A stretch of DNA of 64,000 nt, from positions 10,450,842-10,514,841 of the forward strand of contig CAIIXF020000011.1 of assembly GCA_903813345.2 (NCBI GenBank). Direction: 5' to 3'. Every line of letters starts with the position of its first letter. The stretch's first letter is position 1. Source of the stretch: Owenia fusiformis (lineage: Eukaryota; Annelida; Polychaeta; Sabellida; Oweniidae). The translations under genes were made by a program, and so were the position numbers. A model generated the notes under the pieces. That model was not told where the DNA came from. It did not search any database and saw nothing but the letters and a program-made list of their open reading frames with translations. Positions 60,401 to 61,944 of this stretch are shown here, in pieces.

Positions 60401-60911
60401 TTACTTTTACACTTGTTTTCATGGTTACGATTCAAACCTCTGATAACCTCTGGACGATGGAGTATCTGGCTAAGTTTTTCAATAGCTTTCTAAACAAACA
60501 TAAAAATGAAATTGTGTTATGCTACAAATGAGACTGTTCATCAAGATGTTAAACAGGCTTGAAATAGCAAAATATGCTTTTTTATCTGCACGACCATAAA
60601 ATTTTTTCAAAGAAGCAAACATAATACAAGTAAACAACTTGAGTAAAAATAAATGCCTGATTATTGATCAAAACAGATACATGTAAATCACCAAATCACA
60701 ATGATATCCTCGGGGTTTTCTAAATATGGTGTTAGGGTTAAGACATACCCCAAAAGCATAAGACTCAGATTTTCAATCTGGAGTCTAATAATCTATACAA
60801 TAAATTAGCCAATGGGATGATAACTATCAATTGTACCTTCCTGTCAGTTAACCTCTCCAAGGTTGATGGTGTACAGCAGGCTTGAACCTCAAACAGGTCA
60901 GCATCTGACAT
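414..60911 (-). CDS. ATM: ATM serine/threonine kinase, 5' part of gene (18 coding exons, 3' end outside window)
   Basis: ATM is the nuclear PI3K-like kinase that senses double-strand breaks through MRN and phosphorylates checkpoint and repair proteins. Eighteen exons with AG/GT borders join in phase to 3,044 nt, 1,014 codons plus 2 nt. Translation aligns by eye with the N-terminal third of vertebrate ATM without rearrangement. Landmarks are a TAN-like motif (R-x2-D-R-x3-I) across exons 1-2, ELYGADYSSVLLRDILSVRK in exon 4, LHHPAGARTED in exon 7, MKENIMELAVDICNQ in exon 8, AAKKRRLDSGWE in exon 9 and SAIREKLLELLD in exon 17. The segment is alpha-helical HEAT solenoid; the FAT, kinase and FATC domains must lie left of position 414. 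The first 1,014 codons span 60.5 kb because the introns are loaded with repeats. Exon joins are inferred from splice consensus, phase and homology, not transcripts. Identity is very secure; a few borders (exons 14 and 17) rest on weak splice sites. Confidence 0.95.
927..1222 (-). CDS. ATM: ATM coding exon 17
   Basis: Acceptor CTGTTCTTTCAG; the first two bases complete a glycine codon begun in exon 16. It encodes the helical stretch with DILAAWCSYDRTLSS, SAIREKLLELLDPGE and QLVLYCTLFMMSLQNRVPLT. The open frame runs on to a stop near 899, but homology (VPLTNLFLKK followed by exon 18 LQQLANTF, as in vertebrate YPLPMEDVLELLKPL) puts the donor at AAA|GTGCTA. That is a poor donor match, so the border rests mainly on alignment and phase 0. 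Confidence 0.88.
1310..3660. repeat. ~165-bp tandem repeat family B
   Basis: About ten diverged units each contain CCTGAAAATTTGAAATTGAT, then ACAAGACTTAACAGACAAG, AATCCAAAATGGCTGCC and AGATTTTCATACTAAGAA. Spacing of the last phrase (near 1457, 1621, 1787, 1948, 2239, 3397, 3555) gives ~165 bp with some shortened units. The array lies in the ATM intron between exons 16 and 17 and is interrupted by the MITE at 2449-3126. Confidence 0.85.
2449..3126. mobile_element. TA-flanked MITE inserted in the family B array
   Basis: 678-bp element with ~28-bp terminal inverted repeats, core ATTTTTCACATGCTGTCCGA at the left and its complement at the right. TA flanks both sides, and other array units show the uninterrupted sequence CCTAGACAAG. 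This fits a Tc1/mariner-type or other TA-targeting non-autonomous transposon. No coding capacity seen. Confidence 0.75.
3842..4022 (-). CDS. ATM: ATM coding exon 16 (acidic linker)
   Basis: Acceptor TTTTATGCAG, donor CTCTG|GTAAGAT, 181 nt, ends in phase 1. It encodes a serine- and acid-rich segment (DLSLDSDEDMMETGVDEVNE) that matches in place the acidic linker of vertebrate ATM (the [20 protein letters not shown] region). Low-complexity acidic composition suggests a disordered loop between HEAT blocks. Confidence 0.88.
4198..4714. mobile_element. MITE with GGGGGTTCACTGTATA ends and 8-9 bp target duplication
   Basis: Ends read CCGGGGGTTCACTGTATA and its complement, flanked on both sides by (G)GCAGCTGT. 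An 8-9 bp duplication fits hAT, P or Merlin types. The interior is a degenerate minisatellite of 'CCATACCAAATGTCCAAATA'-like units. Both strands show short frames but nothing coding. Confidence 0.75.
4790..5510. repeat. Dispersed repeat family A, copy 2 (about five modules)
   Basis: Successive modules of the 'GGCCATTTTGAAATTCAG / CATCAGCATATAAAA / CCATCCACTGGTATTTG' type lie head to tail. Modules differ by 15-25% by eye, so this is an old copy. Confidence 0.75.
5511..6019. other. Intron, nothing recognised
   Basis: AT-rich intronic sequence between two family A copies. Two imperfect echoes of 'GTTGCCCTTTTTGTCCCACC' near 5759 and 5826 are the only internal repetition seen. Confidence 0.5.
6020..6420. 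repeat. Dispersed repeat family A, copy 3 with internal tandem duplication
   Basis: A ~200-bp module from 'ACAAAAAATGGTTGTCATTT' to 'CAGACACACAAATGGACG' occurs twice in tandem (about 6050-6200 and 6250-6400) with few differences. This gives the family's 3' signature: a short GATGGACA-type tail. Confidence 0.75.
6627..6745 (+). repeat. Split direct repeat A1 of the Ngaro/PAT element
   Basis: Runs from GGTTATTTGC to AACAAAATTTTT and is nearly identical to 10875-10993. It forms the left end of the element. Confidence 0.9.
6800..7900 (+). mobile_element. Gag-like region of the Ngaro/PAT element
   Basis: The start has a small CxxC pair (CSKCNNPIRVHEGPYGPKC), a serine/glutamine-rich linker follows, and the 3' part carries a CCCH-like zinc finger (CHKFQNGECNFGARCFRKH) next to further CxxC pairs. 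Zinc knuckles or fingers downstream of an uncharacterised N-terminal part are usual in DIRS/Ngaro ORF1. Fossil, broken. Confidence 0.7.
7930..9516 (+). mobile_element. Reverse transcriptase-RNase H region of the Ngaro/PAT element
   Basis: RT hallmarks are KIDLQDAFKHIPV, an IPFGSRSSPKIF block and the active-site box CIHYLDDYF. RNase H hallmarks are LFTDASNTKYGAY, LRCDNMAIVHVIN and a distal SDSLSR. The RT-then-RNase H order and FGSRSSP-type B motif are those of DIRS-order elements. Fossil, with a small number of breaks. Confidence 0.85.
9765..10688 (+). mobile_element. Tyrosine recombinase of the Ngaro/PAT element (frame looks whole)
   Basis: A ~307-codon open frame with the order of a tyrosine recombinase: an N-terminal SAM-like arm-binding half (RKGLRPNTVKTYSSSQKAF), the first catalytic arginine in GLLRCSELLNLK, the H-x-x-R box GHSFRIGGATSGG, and MGRWSSQCYQRYVR with the candidate nucleophilic tyrosine. 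It would cut and rejoin circular cDNA into target DNA without a target duplication. Its length matches other DIRS/Ngaro recombinases. Confidence 0.88.
10755..10874 (+). repeat. Split direct repeat B1
   Basis: From GGCGGTTTTTATAAAAG to GCAATAACATTAAT, abutting A2 directly; repeated at 11062-11198. Confidence 0.88.
10875..10993 (+). repeat. Split direct repeat A2
   Basis: Second copy of the left-end repeat, between B1 and B2, as expected for PAT/Ngaro split direct repeats. Confidence 0.9.
11062..11198 (+). repeat. Split direct repeat B2 (right end)
   Basis: Repeats B1 with a ~18-bp extra stretch near TTTTACGTTTACATAG; marks the right end of the element. Confidence 0.88.
11430..11696 (-). CDS. 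ATM: ATM coding exon 15
   Basis: Acceptor TTGATTCTAG, donor CTTGCT|GTAAGT, 267 nt, phase 0 to phase 0. It encodes LLKKASKLLCEE, TTLPIIRLMYDWRIVDPR and a glycine-rich loop (ELAGRGGENALTGSCTGR) before the helix MELCRSLTPHRLLDQLI. It matches the vertebrate block from LFQKAKSLMQ to the LTSKLMNDIADI region. The retrotransposon at 6.6-11.2 kb sits in the intron just downstream of this exon. Confidence 0.88.
11697..12451. other. Intron between ATM exons 14 and 15, nothing recognised
   Basis: AT-rich intron. A short stretch at 11940-12020 carries 'CCCACGCTACGCCACTGCC', which resembles the end of a dispersed element, but no partner terminus was found. Confidence 0.5.
12452..12604 (-). CDS. ATM: ATM coding exon 14
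   Basis: Donor TATGTGAAG|GTGAGT is strong. The acceptor TGATTAATCAG has a poor pyrimidine tract but is the only nearby AG that keeps phase 0 with no stop. It encodes HIKALLQHCTLCVKLCGLLI and THTCEETMATELFYYVK, matching vertebrate [23 protein letters not shown]. Confidence 0.8.
12931..13028 (-). CDS. ATM: ATM coding exon 13
   Basis: Acceptor ATTGTCTGTGCAG, donor CAGCAAG|GTAAAT, 98 nt; the first two bases complete a codon split with exon 12. It encodes NKTKEPPISVKANGILGKVY and QRVQEVLVKHSK, matching vertebrate [20 protein letters not shown]. Confidence 0.85.
13146..14218. mobile_element. Mariner-type element, degenerate or non-autonomous
   Basis: 1,073 bp with terminal inverted repeats CAGGGTGTCCGGAAAGTAAA and complement (about 35 bp, very similar), flanked by TA on both sides. 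The termini are typical of Tc1/mariner elements. The interior contains no intact transposase frame; degenerate fragments may persist. It lies in the intron between ATM exons 12 and 13, with its right end 31 bp from the end of exon 12. Confidence 0.88.
14249..14730 (-). CDS. ATM: ATM coding exon 12
   Basis: Acceptor TTTATTGCAG, donor TCCAGCA|GTAAGA. At 482 nt it is the longest exon here. It encodes SVSLQHNAEAGFQLLDAMLL, DIWALFSSASLL, RCQLVDWLLPKREE and TANAIASLILQNPPSH, corresponding in order to vertebrate [20 protein letters not shown], the FWKLFTGSACRPS region, KESIMKWLLF and LVLEKILVSLTMKN. A mariner-type element begins 31 bp past the exon end. Confidence 0.9.
15043..15174 (-). CDS. ATM: ATM coding exon 11
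   Basis: Acceptor CTTACCTTGTAG, donor ATAAG|GTAAAG, 132 nt. It encodes TDVSLWVMRALKALCQV and MCHAYWQIVWTSTI, which match vertebrate RTPYVLRCLTEVALCQ and LLKLWNKIWCITF. The split arginine codon shared with exon 10 confirms the phase. Confidence 0.88.
15301..15343. repeat. (ATTT)n simple repeat
   Basis: Near-perfect tetranucleotide run of TATT/ATTT units in the intron between exons 10 and 11. Confidence 0.9.
15344..16169. other. Intron between ATM exons 10 and 11, nothing recognised
   Basis: No coding homology, termini or tandem structure seen. Slightly more GC-rich around 15640-15960 (for example GGAGCGCCATCTGGCG), possibly an old insertion of unknown type. Confidence 0.45.
16170..16580. repeat. 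Dispersed repeat family A, copy 4
   Basis: Begins with TTATCAAGATTACGTTTTTA, includes an A-run near 16470 and ends with a GGATGGATGGATGGACAG microsatellite-like tail at 16514-16552, the family's 3' signature. Confidence 0.65.
16618..16725 (-). CDS. ATM: ATM coding exon 10
   Basis: Acceptor TTTCTATTGCAG, donor AACG|GTTGGT, 108 nt. It encodes LQLLSALLQNYPENV and LSTLSMLITLQTDCK, matching vertebrate WLQIATQLISKYPASL and LSPLLMILSQLLPQ. It is the exon on the far side of the satellite-filled intron. Confidence 0.9.
16770..16905. repeat. Single diverged unit of the GGTCATTGAAGGTCAAAT repeat
   Basis: Matches the tandem family at 58440-59060 (TCAAATCTAAAGT, GAGATTTGGACTTCTGAGAA). Confidence 0.6.
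16912..16990. repeat. Outlying diverged monomer of the 76-bp satellite
   Basis: GACTATTGCTCTCATTGGCA through TTGGTACTTACCTGGGAGCC is one recognisable but diverged satellite monomer, ~120 bp away from the main array on the exon 10 side. It could be an early copy isolated by decay. Confidence 0.75.
18300..19740. repeat. Satellite higher-order block, ~1.44 kb, repeated at 19740-21200
   Basis: Marker variants recur in the same order: GTATCTACGC at 18381 with its match GTATCTATGC at 19824, CTCTTGGTTATTACC near 18454 and 19898, and GGACCCAGGAG near 18750 and 20270. The offset is 1,443 bp, becoming 1,519 bp after one extra unit. Confidence 0.75.
19740..23916. repeat. Satellite higher-order block copy 1 (~4.18 kb)
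   Basis: Rare unit variants recur 4,177 bp later (GTATCTATGC at 19824 and 24001; AACCTGGTTATC at 22501 and 26678). This copy contains an extra 379-bp, five-unit block (22501 to 22880), after which the offset to copy 2 becomes 3,798 bp (CACCTATCTT at 23521 and 27319). Confidence 0.8.
23917..27714. repeat. Satellite higher-order block copy 2 (~3.80 kb)
   Basis: Tandem partner of 19740-23916, with the same unusual monomers in the same order and essentially no differences seen by eye, implying a recent multi-kilobase duplication. Block borders are approximate. Confidence 0.8.
31011..31174 (-). CDS. ATM: ATM coding exon 9 (source of the 76-bp satellite)
   Basis: Acceptor GTGTTGACAG, donor GCCAG|GTAAGTACC, 164 nt, starts in phase 0 and leaves 2 nt. 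It encodes IFLEDVTSIDVTQTSFLE, then GAAKKRRLDSGWEALRETI and ESNSQVIAR. AKKRRLDSGWE matches vertebrate CKRKKIELGWEVIKDHLQ, a basic cluster in the HEAT spiral. The last ~50 nt of this exon plus the first 26 nt of the intron match the satellite monomer that begins immediately after the donor. Confidence 0.93.
31384..31407. repeat. (TA)n simple repeat
   Basis: About twelve TA dinucleotides in the intron upstream of ATM exon 9. Confidence 0.9.
31649..31732. repeat. Perfect 42-bp tandem duplication
   Basis: The 42-bp unit starting AGGTTTAAATATATTAATAA and ending GTATTTCAGTCT occurs twice without change, just outside the left inverted repeat of the 31.7-42.1 kb region. Confidence 0.9.
31744..31885 (+). 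repeat. Left ~140-bp inverted repeat of a 10.3-kb region
   Basis: Contains AAAAGGTGGAGTG, TATAGTACC, GTCAATAGAGGGAA and TTTCCCCGGGAA in order; the same order occurs inverted at 41916-42057, at roughly 75-80% identity by eye. It could be the end of a large transposon or one of two independent copies of a small element. Confidence 0.65.
31886..34189. other. Intron interior, no gene recognised
   Basis: Short open frames near 31974-32252 and 32365-32577 show no recognisable domain, no codon pattern and no splice-framed exon. No tandem repeats seen. Confidence 0.4.
34190..34385. repeat. GT-rich diverged repeat, copy 1
   Basis: TTGGGTTGTGCTCGATTGTG, GTTTGACATCGCAGTCGG and ACGTAAGTTTTATAATGGGT align in order with 36880-37040, with many differences. 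Function unknown. Confidence 0.55.
34884..35656. other. Cluster of a GTGTCAAAC...CGTCACGCACGTTA motif
   Basis: The compound motif GTGTCAAAC followed by 0-3 bases and (C)RTYACGCACGTWA occurs at about 34900, 35079, 35242 and 35448 on plus and at 35633-35653 on minus. The first copy faces an inverted half-site, making AACGTGCGTGATG / CATCACGCACGTT, a perfect 13-bp dyad at 34884-34923. Flanking sequences are unrelated, so these look like conserved sites rather than tandem duplicates. Binding protein unknown. Confidence 0.7.
35126..35173. other. AT-rich hairpin
   Basis: TGTGTAAAT and ATTTACACA form inverted arms, with CGCG outside each. It lies between two copies of the ACGCACGT motif. Confidence 0.6.
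36048..36099. repeat. Poly-C / poly-C / poly-A run
   Basis: Twenty C, GCAA, sixteen C, then twelve A. On the ATM sense strand this is T12 followed by two long G-runs, able in principle to form G-quadruplexes. It adjoins GTAGCCAG and GTGGCGGATCC element-end sequences at 36017 and 36141. Confidence 0.85.
36787..37108. repeat. Direct repeat GGGTAGCAGGTTGTGCCA (two copies)
   Basis: A ~50-bp phrase, GGGTAGCAGGTTGTGCCA followed by TGAGGTAT, occurs near 36787 and 37054; between them lies the second copy of the GT-rich repeat (36880-37040). Confidence 0.65.
37766..37796. other. Perfect 13-bp hairpin (CCATGGGCTTTCA arms)
   Basis: CCATGGGCTTTCA, ACTAG loop, TGAAAGCCCATGG. A very similar, slightly decayed hairpin is at 50736-50773, so this is probably the end or core of a small foldback element. 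Confidence 0.75.
39004..39645 (-). pseudogene. CXC-domain protein fragment, left arm of palindrome
   Basis: Inverted copy of the right-arm fragment: KRAHFQVAIWKNADMPDPPL, then TKCTCASEGKVCRTGRCSCS and SCTLFCVCKGNECNN, then an acidic tail. The coding match ends at the palindrome centre, at the glycine-lysine of HGIGK, so it was copied rather than independently inserted. It is a broken fragment with no initiation region. Confidence 0.75.
39649..40325 (+). pseudogene. CXC-domain (tesmin/TSO1-like) protein fragment, right arm of palindrome
   Basis: C-terminal piece of a large protein family I recall as multi-copy in many invertebrate genomes: CLSGSDTTSCVHGIGKL (the family's GCDTTSxFxGxGK-like box), PPTTEAF, KRAHFQVAIWKNADMPDPPL, ILPTDYGWEI, and the cysteine cluster IKCTCASEGNVCRTGQC / CSKASLSCTLFCVCKGNEC resembling a CXC zinc-binding domain. 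The last part is open for 128 codons, the piece as a whole is broken, and nothing upstream of the box is present. Whether the parent is a host gene or part of a mobile element is not known to me. Confidence 0.65.
41571..41741. mobile_element. 171-bp foldback MITE (ACTGGCGGATCCAGAT ends)
   Basis: Starts ACTGGCGGATCCAGATC and ends ATCTGGATCCGCCAGT. A single related end, GTGGCGGATCCGGA, is at 36141. No coding capacity. Confidence 0.85.
41916..42057 (-). repeat. Right ~140-bp inverted repeat of the 10.3-kb region
   Basis: Inverted, diverged counterpart of 31744-31885, including the ACTATAGTTCACTCCACCTT edge and an (AT)n tract outside it (42052-42080). Confidence 0.65.
42081..43620. other. Intron between exons 8 and 9, nothing recognised
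   Basis: AT-rich sequence with one small perfect hairpin (CTGGGGAC / GTCCCCAG near 42391-42412). No element ends, repeats or coding similarity seen. Confidence 0.45.
43746..43889 (-). CDS. ATM: ATM coding exon 8
   Basis: Acceptor ATATGATTCTAG, donor AACCAG|GTATTG, 144 nt, phase 0 throughout. It encodes MRSSYFLLVQEFEEFGSRSK and MKENIMELAVDICNQ, matching vertebrate RSILYNLYDLLVNE, HIGSRGKYSSGF and VKENLIELMADICHQ. Starting at AGC gives exactly the vertebrate spacing between KW and GSR. Confidence 0.92.
44049..44162. repeat. 114-bp imperfect palindrome
   Basis: GGTTCAGGATATTGGGATTA pairs with the complementary end TAATCCAAATATCCTGAACC, and GATATATTATATTGGCC pairs with the GGCAATATAATATATC arm. 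Sequence themes (GGGCAGATATA) are shared with the adjacent element at 44170-44587. Confidence 0.8.
44170..44587. mobile_element. 418-bp foldback MITE with internal perfect hairpin
   Basis: Ends carry GTTTATCCCATAC in inverted orientation over ~40 diverged bp. Inside, AGCGGGCAGATATA-C-TATATCTGCCCGCT (44453-44481) is a perfect 14-bp-arm palindrome with a 1-nt centre, followed by another CTATATCTGCCCGCT. The open frame across it is incidental. Confidence 0.65.
44790..44945. repeat. A/T-rich low-complexity run (GAAAAAAATT units)
   Basis: Repeated GAAAAAAATT/TGAAAAAAA words without fixed period. Confidence 0.8.
45144..45261. mobile_element. 118-bp foldback element
   Basis: GATATCCTAT-ATTTT-GG-TA-CATTTTTATCC arms face each other (GATATCCTATGATTTTCTTG left; complement of GATATCCTATTATTTTTGAG right). 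Confidence 0.7.
46074..46228 (-). CDS. ATM: ATM coding exon 7
   Basis: Acceptor AATGTCTGCAG, donor TGGAGG|GTAAAG, 155 nt. It encodes VSVLYLWKEHPSPMLKQELI, EFLRLQMVLHHPAGARTED and GDWDKWR, matching vertebrate [40 protein letters not shown] and STKWR. On the plus strand this region shows only a shadow frame. Confidence 0.93.
46255..46340. repeat. Partial end of the GTAGCCAGG...GGGGGTTC element
   Basis: GCGTAGCCAGGAGTTGG then GGGGGTTC and a C-run, resembling one end of the complete copy at 57792-58004. Confidence 0.55.
46497..47557. mobile_element. TTAA-flanked MITE copy A (carries a nested MITE)
   Basis: Begins TTAAAGCAGATATGAAATGG and ends TTTCAGTTGTCCTTTAA, giving ~20-bp imperfect terminal inverted repeats with TTAA at both ends, as in piggyBac- or Kolobok-type targets. 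A second inverted pair, ATTGGCCCCCACGTGAT / ATCACGTGGGGGCCAAT, lies inside. It is ~514 bp without the nested insertion and ~90% like copy B by eye. Confidence 0.8.
46678..47221. mobile_element. PIF/Harbinger-like MITE nested in copy A
   Basis: 544 bp with AGGGGTCATTCATCAAG and CTTGGTGAATGACCCCT ends and a 3-bp duplication CTG (46675-46677 and 47222-47224). Copy B keeps the empty site CACTGGTCC at 48501-48509. The 3-bp duplication and GGGGTCATTCA-type end fit PIF/Harbinger. The interior is dense in GCGACGTCGCA/TGCGACC inverted words. Confidence 0.88.
47558..48317. other. Intron between exons 6 and 7, nothing recognised
   Basis: No coding similarity or repeats seen. GGAGCTCAGTGGTAAG at 48211 looks like a tRNA A-box but no B-box or foldable tRNA follows. 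Confidence 0.45.
48318..48825. mobile_element. TTAA-flanked MITE copy B (empty-site allele)
   Basis: 508 bp, same termini and interior as copy A without the nested element. Flanked by TTAA at each end. Confidence 0.8.
48826..49239. other. Intron, nothing recognised
   Basis: AT-rich sequence between two MITEs with no structure seen. Confidence 0.45.
49240..49994. mobile_element. ~755-bp MITE with TGTAAGGGAACATGGGGCAA ends
   Basis: Terminal inverted repeats TGTAAGGGAACATGGGGCAA and complement, over 22 bp perfect. The core word GGGGCAAAACGGCCC recurs inside in both orientations (near 49600, 49850, 49869, 49966), so the end motif is iterated subterminally, as expected for transposase binding sites. 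Confidence 0.82.
50736..50773. other. Hairpin related to 37766-37796
   Basis: ATCATGGGCTTTCAACTAG then CTAATTGAAACCCCATGAT; the same GGGCTTTCAACTAG word as the perfect hairpin at 37766. Confidence 0.65.
50880..51140. repeat. Family A 3' end copies
   Basis: Two tails with GGACAGATGGATGGACAGA and GGACGGATGGAGGGACAG, then 'AAATCCATCAATAGTTATTC' and a GATGGGACAATG end. The copy reaches to within 60 bp of ATM exon 6. Confidence 0.65.
51200..51312 (-). CDS. ATM: ATM coding exon 6
   Basis: Acceptor ATTTTTGTAG, donor AACATAG|GTGCAC, 113 nt, ends in phase 1. It encodes QEKTLALREYMMRAVNTMSR and AVAVNSRIQLCHLGENI, matching vertebrate ARQEKSSSGLNHILAALT and LAVNFRIRVCELGDEI. The open frame runs past this donor into a dispersed repeat, but joining to exon 7 at ATAG restores the vertebrate sequence order exactly. 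Confidence 0.92.
51440..52265. repeat. Dispersed repeat family A, copy with five modules
   Basis: Five ~140-bp modules in tandem (GGCCATCTTGAAAATTTC, TCAGCATACAAAATTTG, CTGGTATTTGGGTTATCAAA), ending in ACAGATGGC...GGTGGGATAATAATA, the best-preserved 3' end of the family in this window. Confidence 0.8.
52266..53264. other. Intron between exons 5 and 6, nothing firm recognised
   Basis: AT-rich. A stretch at 52753-52790 repeats CGCTATAGCGAG / CGCTATAACG. ACGCAACGAATGAAATGAAT at 53109 recurs at 63898, so a dispersed repeat edge may be present. Confidence 0.45.
53265..53430 (-). CDS. ATM: ATM coding exon 5
   Basis: Acceptor TTACTTTTAG, donor CATTAA|GTGAGG, 166 nt. It encodes LAKFFYAAYSDPPPRFDKL, MITRILYHLTEGASQQCDLR and RRAIKFFVEVFKNI, matching vertebrate [20 protein letters not shown] and VARIIHAVTKGCCSQTDGL. 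Confidence 0.92.
53480..54030 (-). pseudogene. LINE (non-LTR retrotransposon) reverse transcriptase remnant
   Basis: Minus-strand fragments retain the RT active-site context DIDLFADDTGQL (FADD box) near 53960-53985, then the downstream helix HLGLRIQSNMSLHLHMNNI and KKAKLAYSSLK, which is the HLGV...W..HI...KA pattern of LINE RTs. A short stretch near 53520-53550 resembles the C-terminal HYFLDCPLY box. Several stops and frame changes interrupt it, so it is long dead. It sits between ATM exons 4 and 5 in the same orientation as the gene. Confidence 0.72.
54139..54303 (-). CDS. ATM: ATM coding exon 4 (YGAD...DILSVRKYW block)
   Basis: Acceptor TTTGACTATAG, donor TGGCCAA|GTAAGA, 165 nt. It encodes VVRLKCASIVDHLLKGF followed by ELYGADYSSVLLRDILSVRK and YWNDITREQWP. 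This is the most recognisable stretch of the ATM N-terminus (vertebrate [20 protein letters not shown]) and was the anchor for identifying the gene. Confidence 0.95.
54490..54990. repeat. Dispersed repeat family A, three to four modules
   Basis: GGTATCAGCATATCAAATTT, CATCCACTGGTATTTGAG, GGTGGCCATTTTGAAATTCA in order. Confidence 0.75.
54991..55570. other. Intron, nothing recognised
   Basis: AT-rich intron between exons 3 and 4 without recognisable structure. Confidence 0.45.
55571..55742. mobile_element. 172-bp foldback MITE with perfect 28-bp ends
   Basis: Starts ATCAAAAAACGTAATTAATT and continues TCATTAGG; the right end is the exact complement. G-rich tracts (GGGGGAGGGGG) border both inner edges. 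No target duplication evident. Confidence 0.85.
56190..56420. repeat. Dispersed repeat family A, two modules
   Basis: CATCTACTGGTATTTAAGCT, GGTGGCTATTTTGAAATTCA, CATCAGTATATAAAATTTGA. Confidence 0.7.
56617..57167. repeat. 551-bp palindrome, each arm with an exon-like start
   Basis: Arms run from CATATCACTGCTACCCACCT inward and from the complementary CATATG end at 57167, ~250 bp each and ~93-95% similar by eye, around a short centre near 56870-56925. Each arm, read inward, has ATGGCGGAACTACTTCCGGG (left) or ATGGCTGAACTACTTCCGGG (right) leading into TTTG|GTAAGAT, a good splice donor, giving MAELLPG(L/F)(G/E)FG. Either a foldback transposon or an inverted duplication of a gene 5' end. Confidence 0.85.
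57550..58200. repeat. Dispersed repeat family A, split by a MITE
   Basis: Modules CATCAGCGTATAAAATTTGA, GGCCATTTTGAAATCCAG, then the insertion at 57792-58004, then GAGTTATCAAAGG and the family tail GAATGGACAAACAAAC...CCCAACTTTGTTTGGTGG. Confidence 0.78.
57792..58004. mobile_element. 213-bp foldback MITE (ACAGGCCCGTAGCCAGG ends)
   Basis: ACAGGCCCGTAGCCAGG and CCTGGCTACGGGCCTGT are exact inverted ends; the interior has repeated GGGGGGTTC words and a C-run. It splits a family A module between GTAT and GAGTTATC. Partial copies of its end occur at 36017, 46263 and 50490. Confidence 0.88.
58208..58333. repeat. ~46-bp tandem repeat, three copies
   Basis: AATACAGGCAAAAGCAATAG plus CTCCAGATTTTCAATAAGAA, three near-identical copies; a single relative is at 60750-60785. 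Confidence 0.8.
58440..59060. repeat. ~140-bp tandem repeat, about five units
   Basis: Each unit has AGTCAGATTTGAACTTCTGA, GAACTTGTAGATGATTTTGA, AGCAAGTTGAAAAAAGACCT and TTTGACCTTGAGAAGGTCAT in order. It sits just downstream of ATM exon 3. Confidence 0.85.
59183..59210. other. Perfect short hairpin TGTCACCAC / GTGGTGACA
   Basis: TGTCACCAC, TTTTTG loop, GTGGTGACA, 36 bp from the ATM exon 3 donor; the word GGTGGTGACATAAAAACA has a relative near 60150. Confidence 0.6.
59246..59378 (-). CDS. ATM: ATM coding exon 3
   Basis: Acceptor GCTTTTATAG, donor AACAAAG|GTAAGA, 133 nt, ends in phase 1. It encodes CVKWLVLQEANTIQNSKAK and RNAKRLAIMTLFKLVVKLAN, matching the vertebrate KYIQKETE to VKYFIKCAN interval. 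The 5' border is less certain than the 3' border. Confidence 0.85.
59624..59722. other. ~100-bp hairpin with ATCAAGTTCCCA arms
   Basis: ACTCATGCATCAAGTTCCCA faces TGGGAACTTGATGTACGAGT across ~60 bp. Confidence 0.6.
59725..60240. other. Intron between exons 2 and 3, nothing firm recognised
   Basis: One short tail of CAGACAGAAGTACAGACACA type near 60080 resembles family A ends. Otherwise unremarkable. Confidence 0.45.
60361..60489 (-). CDS. ATM: ATM coding exon 2
   Basis: Acceptor ATGTTTGTTTAG, donor TTCAAG|GTAGGT, 129 nt, phase 0. It encodes KAIEKLSQILHRPEVIRGLN and RDAGLFSWDNLFK, matching vertebrate [20 protein letters not shown] and YLNWDAVFRF. The final part of the TAN motif falls in its first codons. 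Confidence 0.9.
60837..60911 (-). CDS. ATM: ATM coding exon 1 with start codon
   Basis: Encodes the 25-residue N-terminus (MSDADLFEVQACCTPSTLER plus LTDRK), donor AGGAAG|GTACAA, phase 0. The CC and DR-K spacing matches vertebrate [24 protein letters not shown]. The ATG at 60911 was chosen by this match. The frame is open for a short way upstream, so the 5' UTR and any upstream exon cannot be delimited; no promoter motif was recognised. Confidence 0.85.
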
Positions 60912-60969
60912 CTTTACACAGGCAAGATTCACTGCATTGATCAGCAACGTACATGTATAGCCACTTTGA

Positions 60970-61606
60970 ATTTCAGGCTTCCCTAGACTAAAGTATTAGG
61001 AAATGTCATTTTTAGAACAAAACTTGATTGAACTACAGAAATCCGAATTATCTCTCAATTACTATGAACCCCTGTGTCCTGAAGCTTTGCATATGACATG
61101 GGGGGAGAGGGGAATCCCAAGAACTATAATCTGAACTGCATGACTACTAAATTACTCAGATGGGAGTAGGTAGCTACCAATTTCACCACCAGGTGGCTGA
61201 TTCAGGGGAAATAACATGGCAGGGTATTACAAAATTCCCTTAAACTTGAATAATCATCAGTTTTACAGGTTCACTTTTCATATTACCCTTATGTATCTGA
61301 TAGTTATACAAAATGTCCAGTAGAAGAAAATATTATCTGGAAGTTTCATTTTTTCAAGAGAAAATTTACAACTAAATTGCCAAATGAATAGGAACAGGGC
61401 ATGGCAAAATATGTTAGGTCATCTAGTATTTTTTTTGAACTGATACCCTTCTAAGATATGAGATCTATTAAAAAAGGTGCATCGTCACCAACGTGCAAAA
61501 GTCAATGTTTTTGCTATAAATCAGGCAACAATGGTCTACACGACCTGTAATAAATAGGTATAAGGGAAGTTGTTATCACAATACTTATGACATTGCTCAC
61601 TTTATA
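60970..61606. other. ATM upstream region, nothing recognised
   Basis: The 5' UTR and promoter should lie here or further right. No TATA box, CpG-rich stretch or upstream exon was recognised with confidence, and no divergent partner gene is visible. Confidence 0.4.
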
Positions 61607-61944
61607 AACTAAGTTTCCATGCATTATACAAAAAATAATTGACATAAATTAATTTGGGATGGAGGGGGGATCGGATGGAGGGGGGAATAACATGTATATA
61701 AGACATGATAAGACATGCTAATTGAATTTATTCCTATGACTCCAAATTTTCCCATTTTTCATTCTCCAGAGATATAATATCCAGTTTCTTACTGGGGTAC
61801 TGAGTTTAGTTTTTTCAGATACACGAGATCTTGTGAATTTGTTCCATTGTAAAGATATATAAATCCCCCCCCTCCATCTGATCCCCCCTCCATCCCAAAT
61901 TAATTTATTTCGATTATTTTTTGTATTACTCATGGAAACTAACT
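61607..61944. mobile_element. ~338-bp foldback element with ~85-bp arms
   Basis: AGTTTCCATG, ATACAAAAAATAAT, AAATTAATTTGGGATGGAGG and GGGGATC-GATGGAGGGGGG occur in order on the left and inverted on the right, at ~90% by eye. Confidence 0.82.
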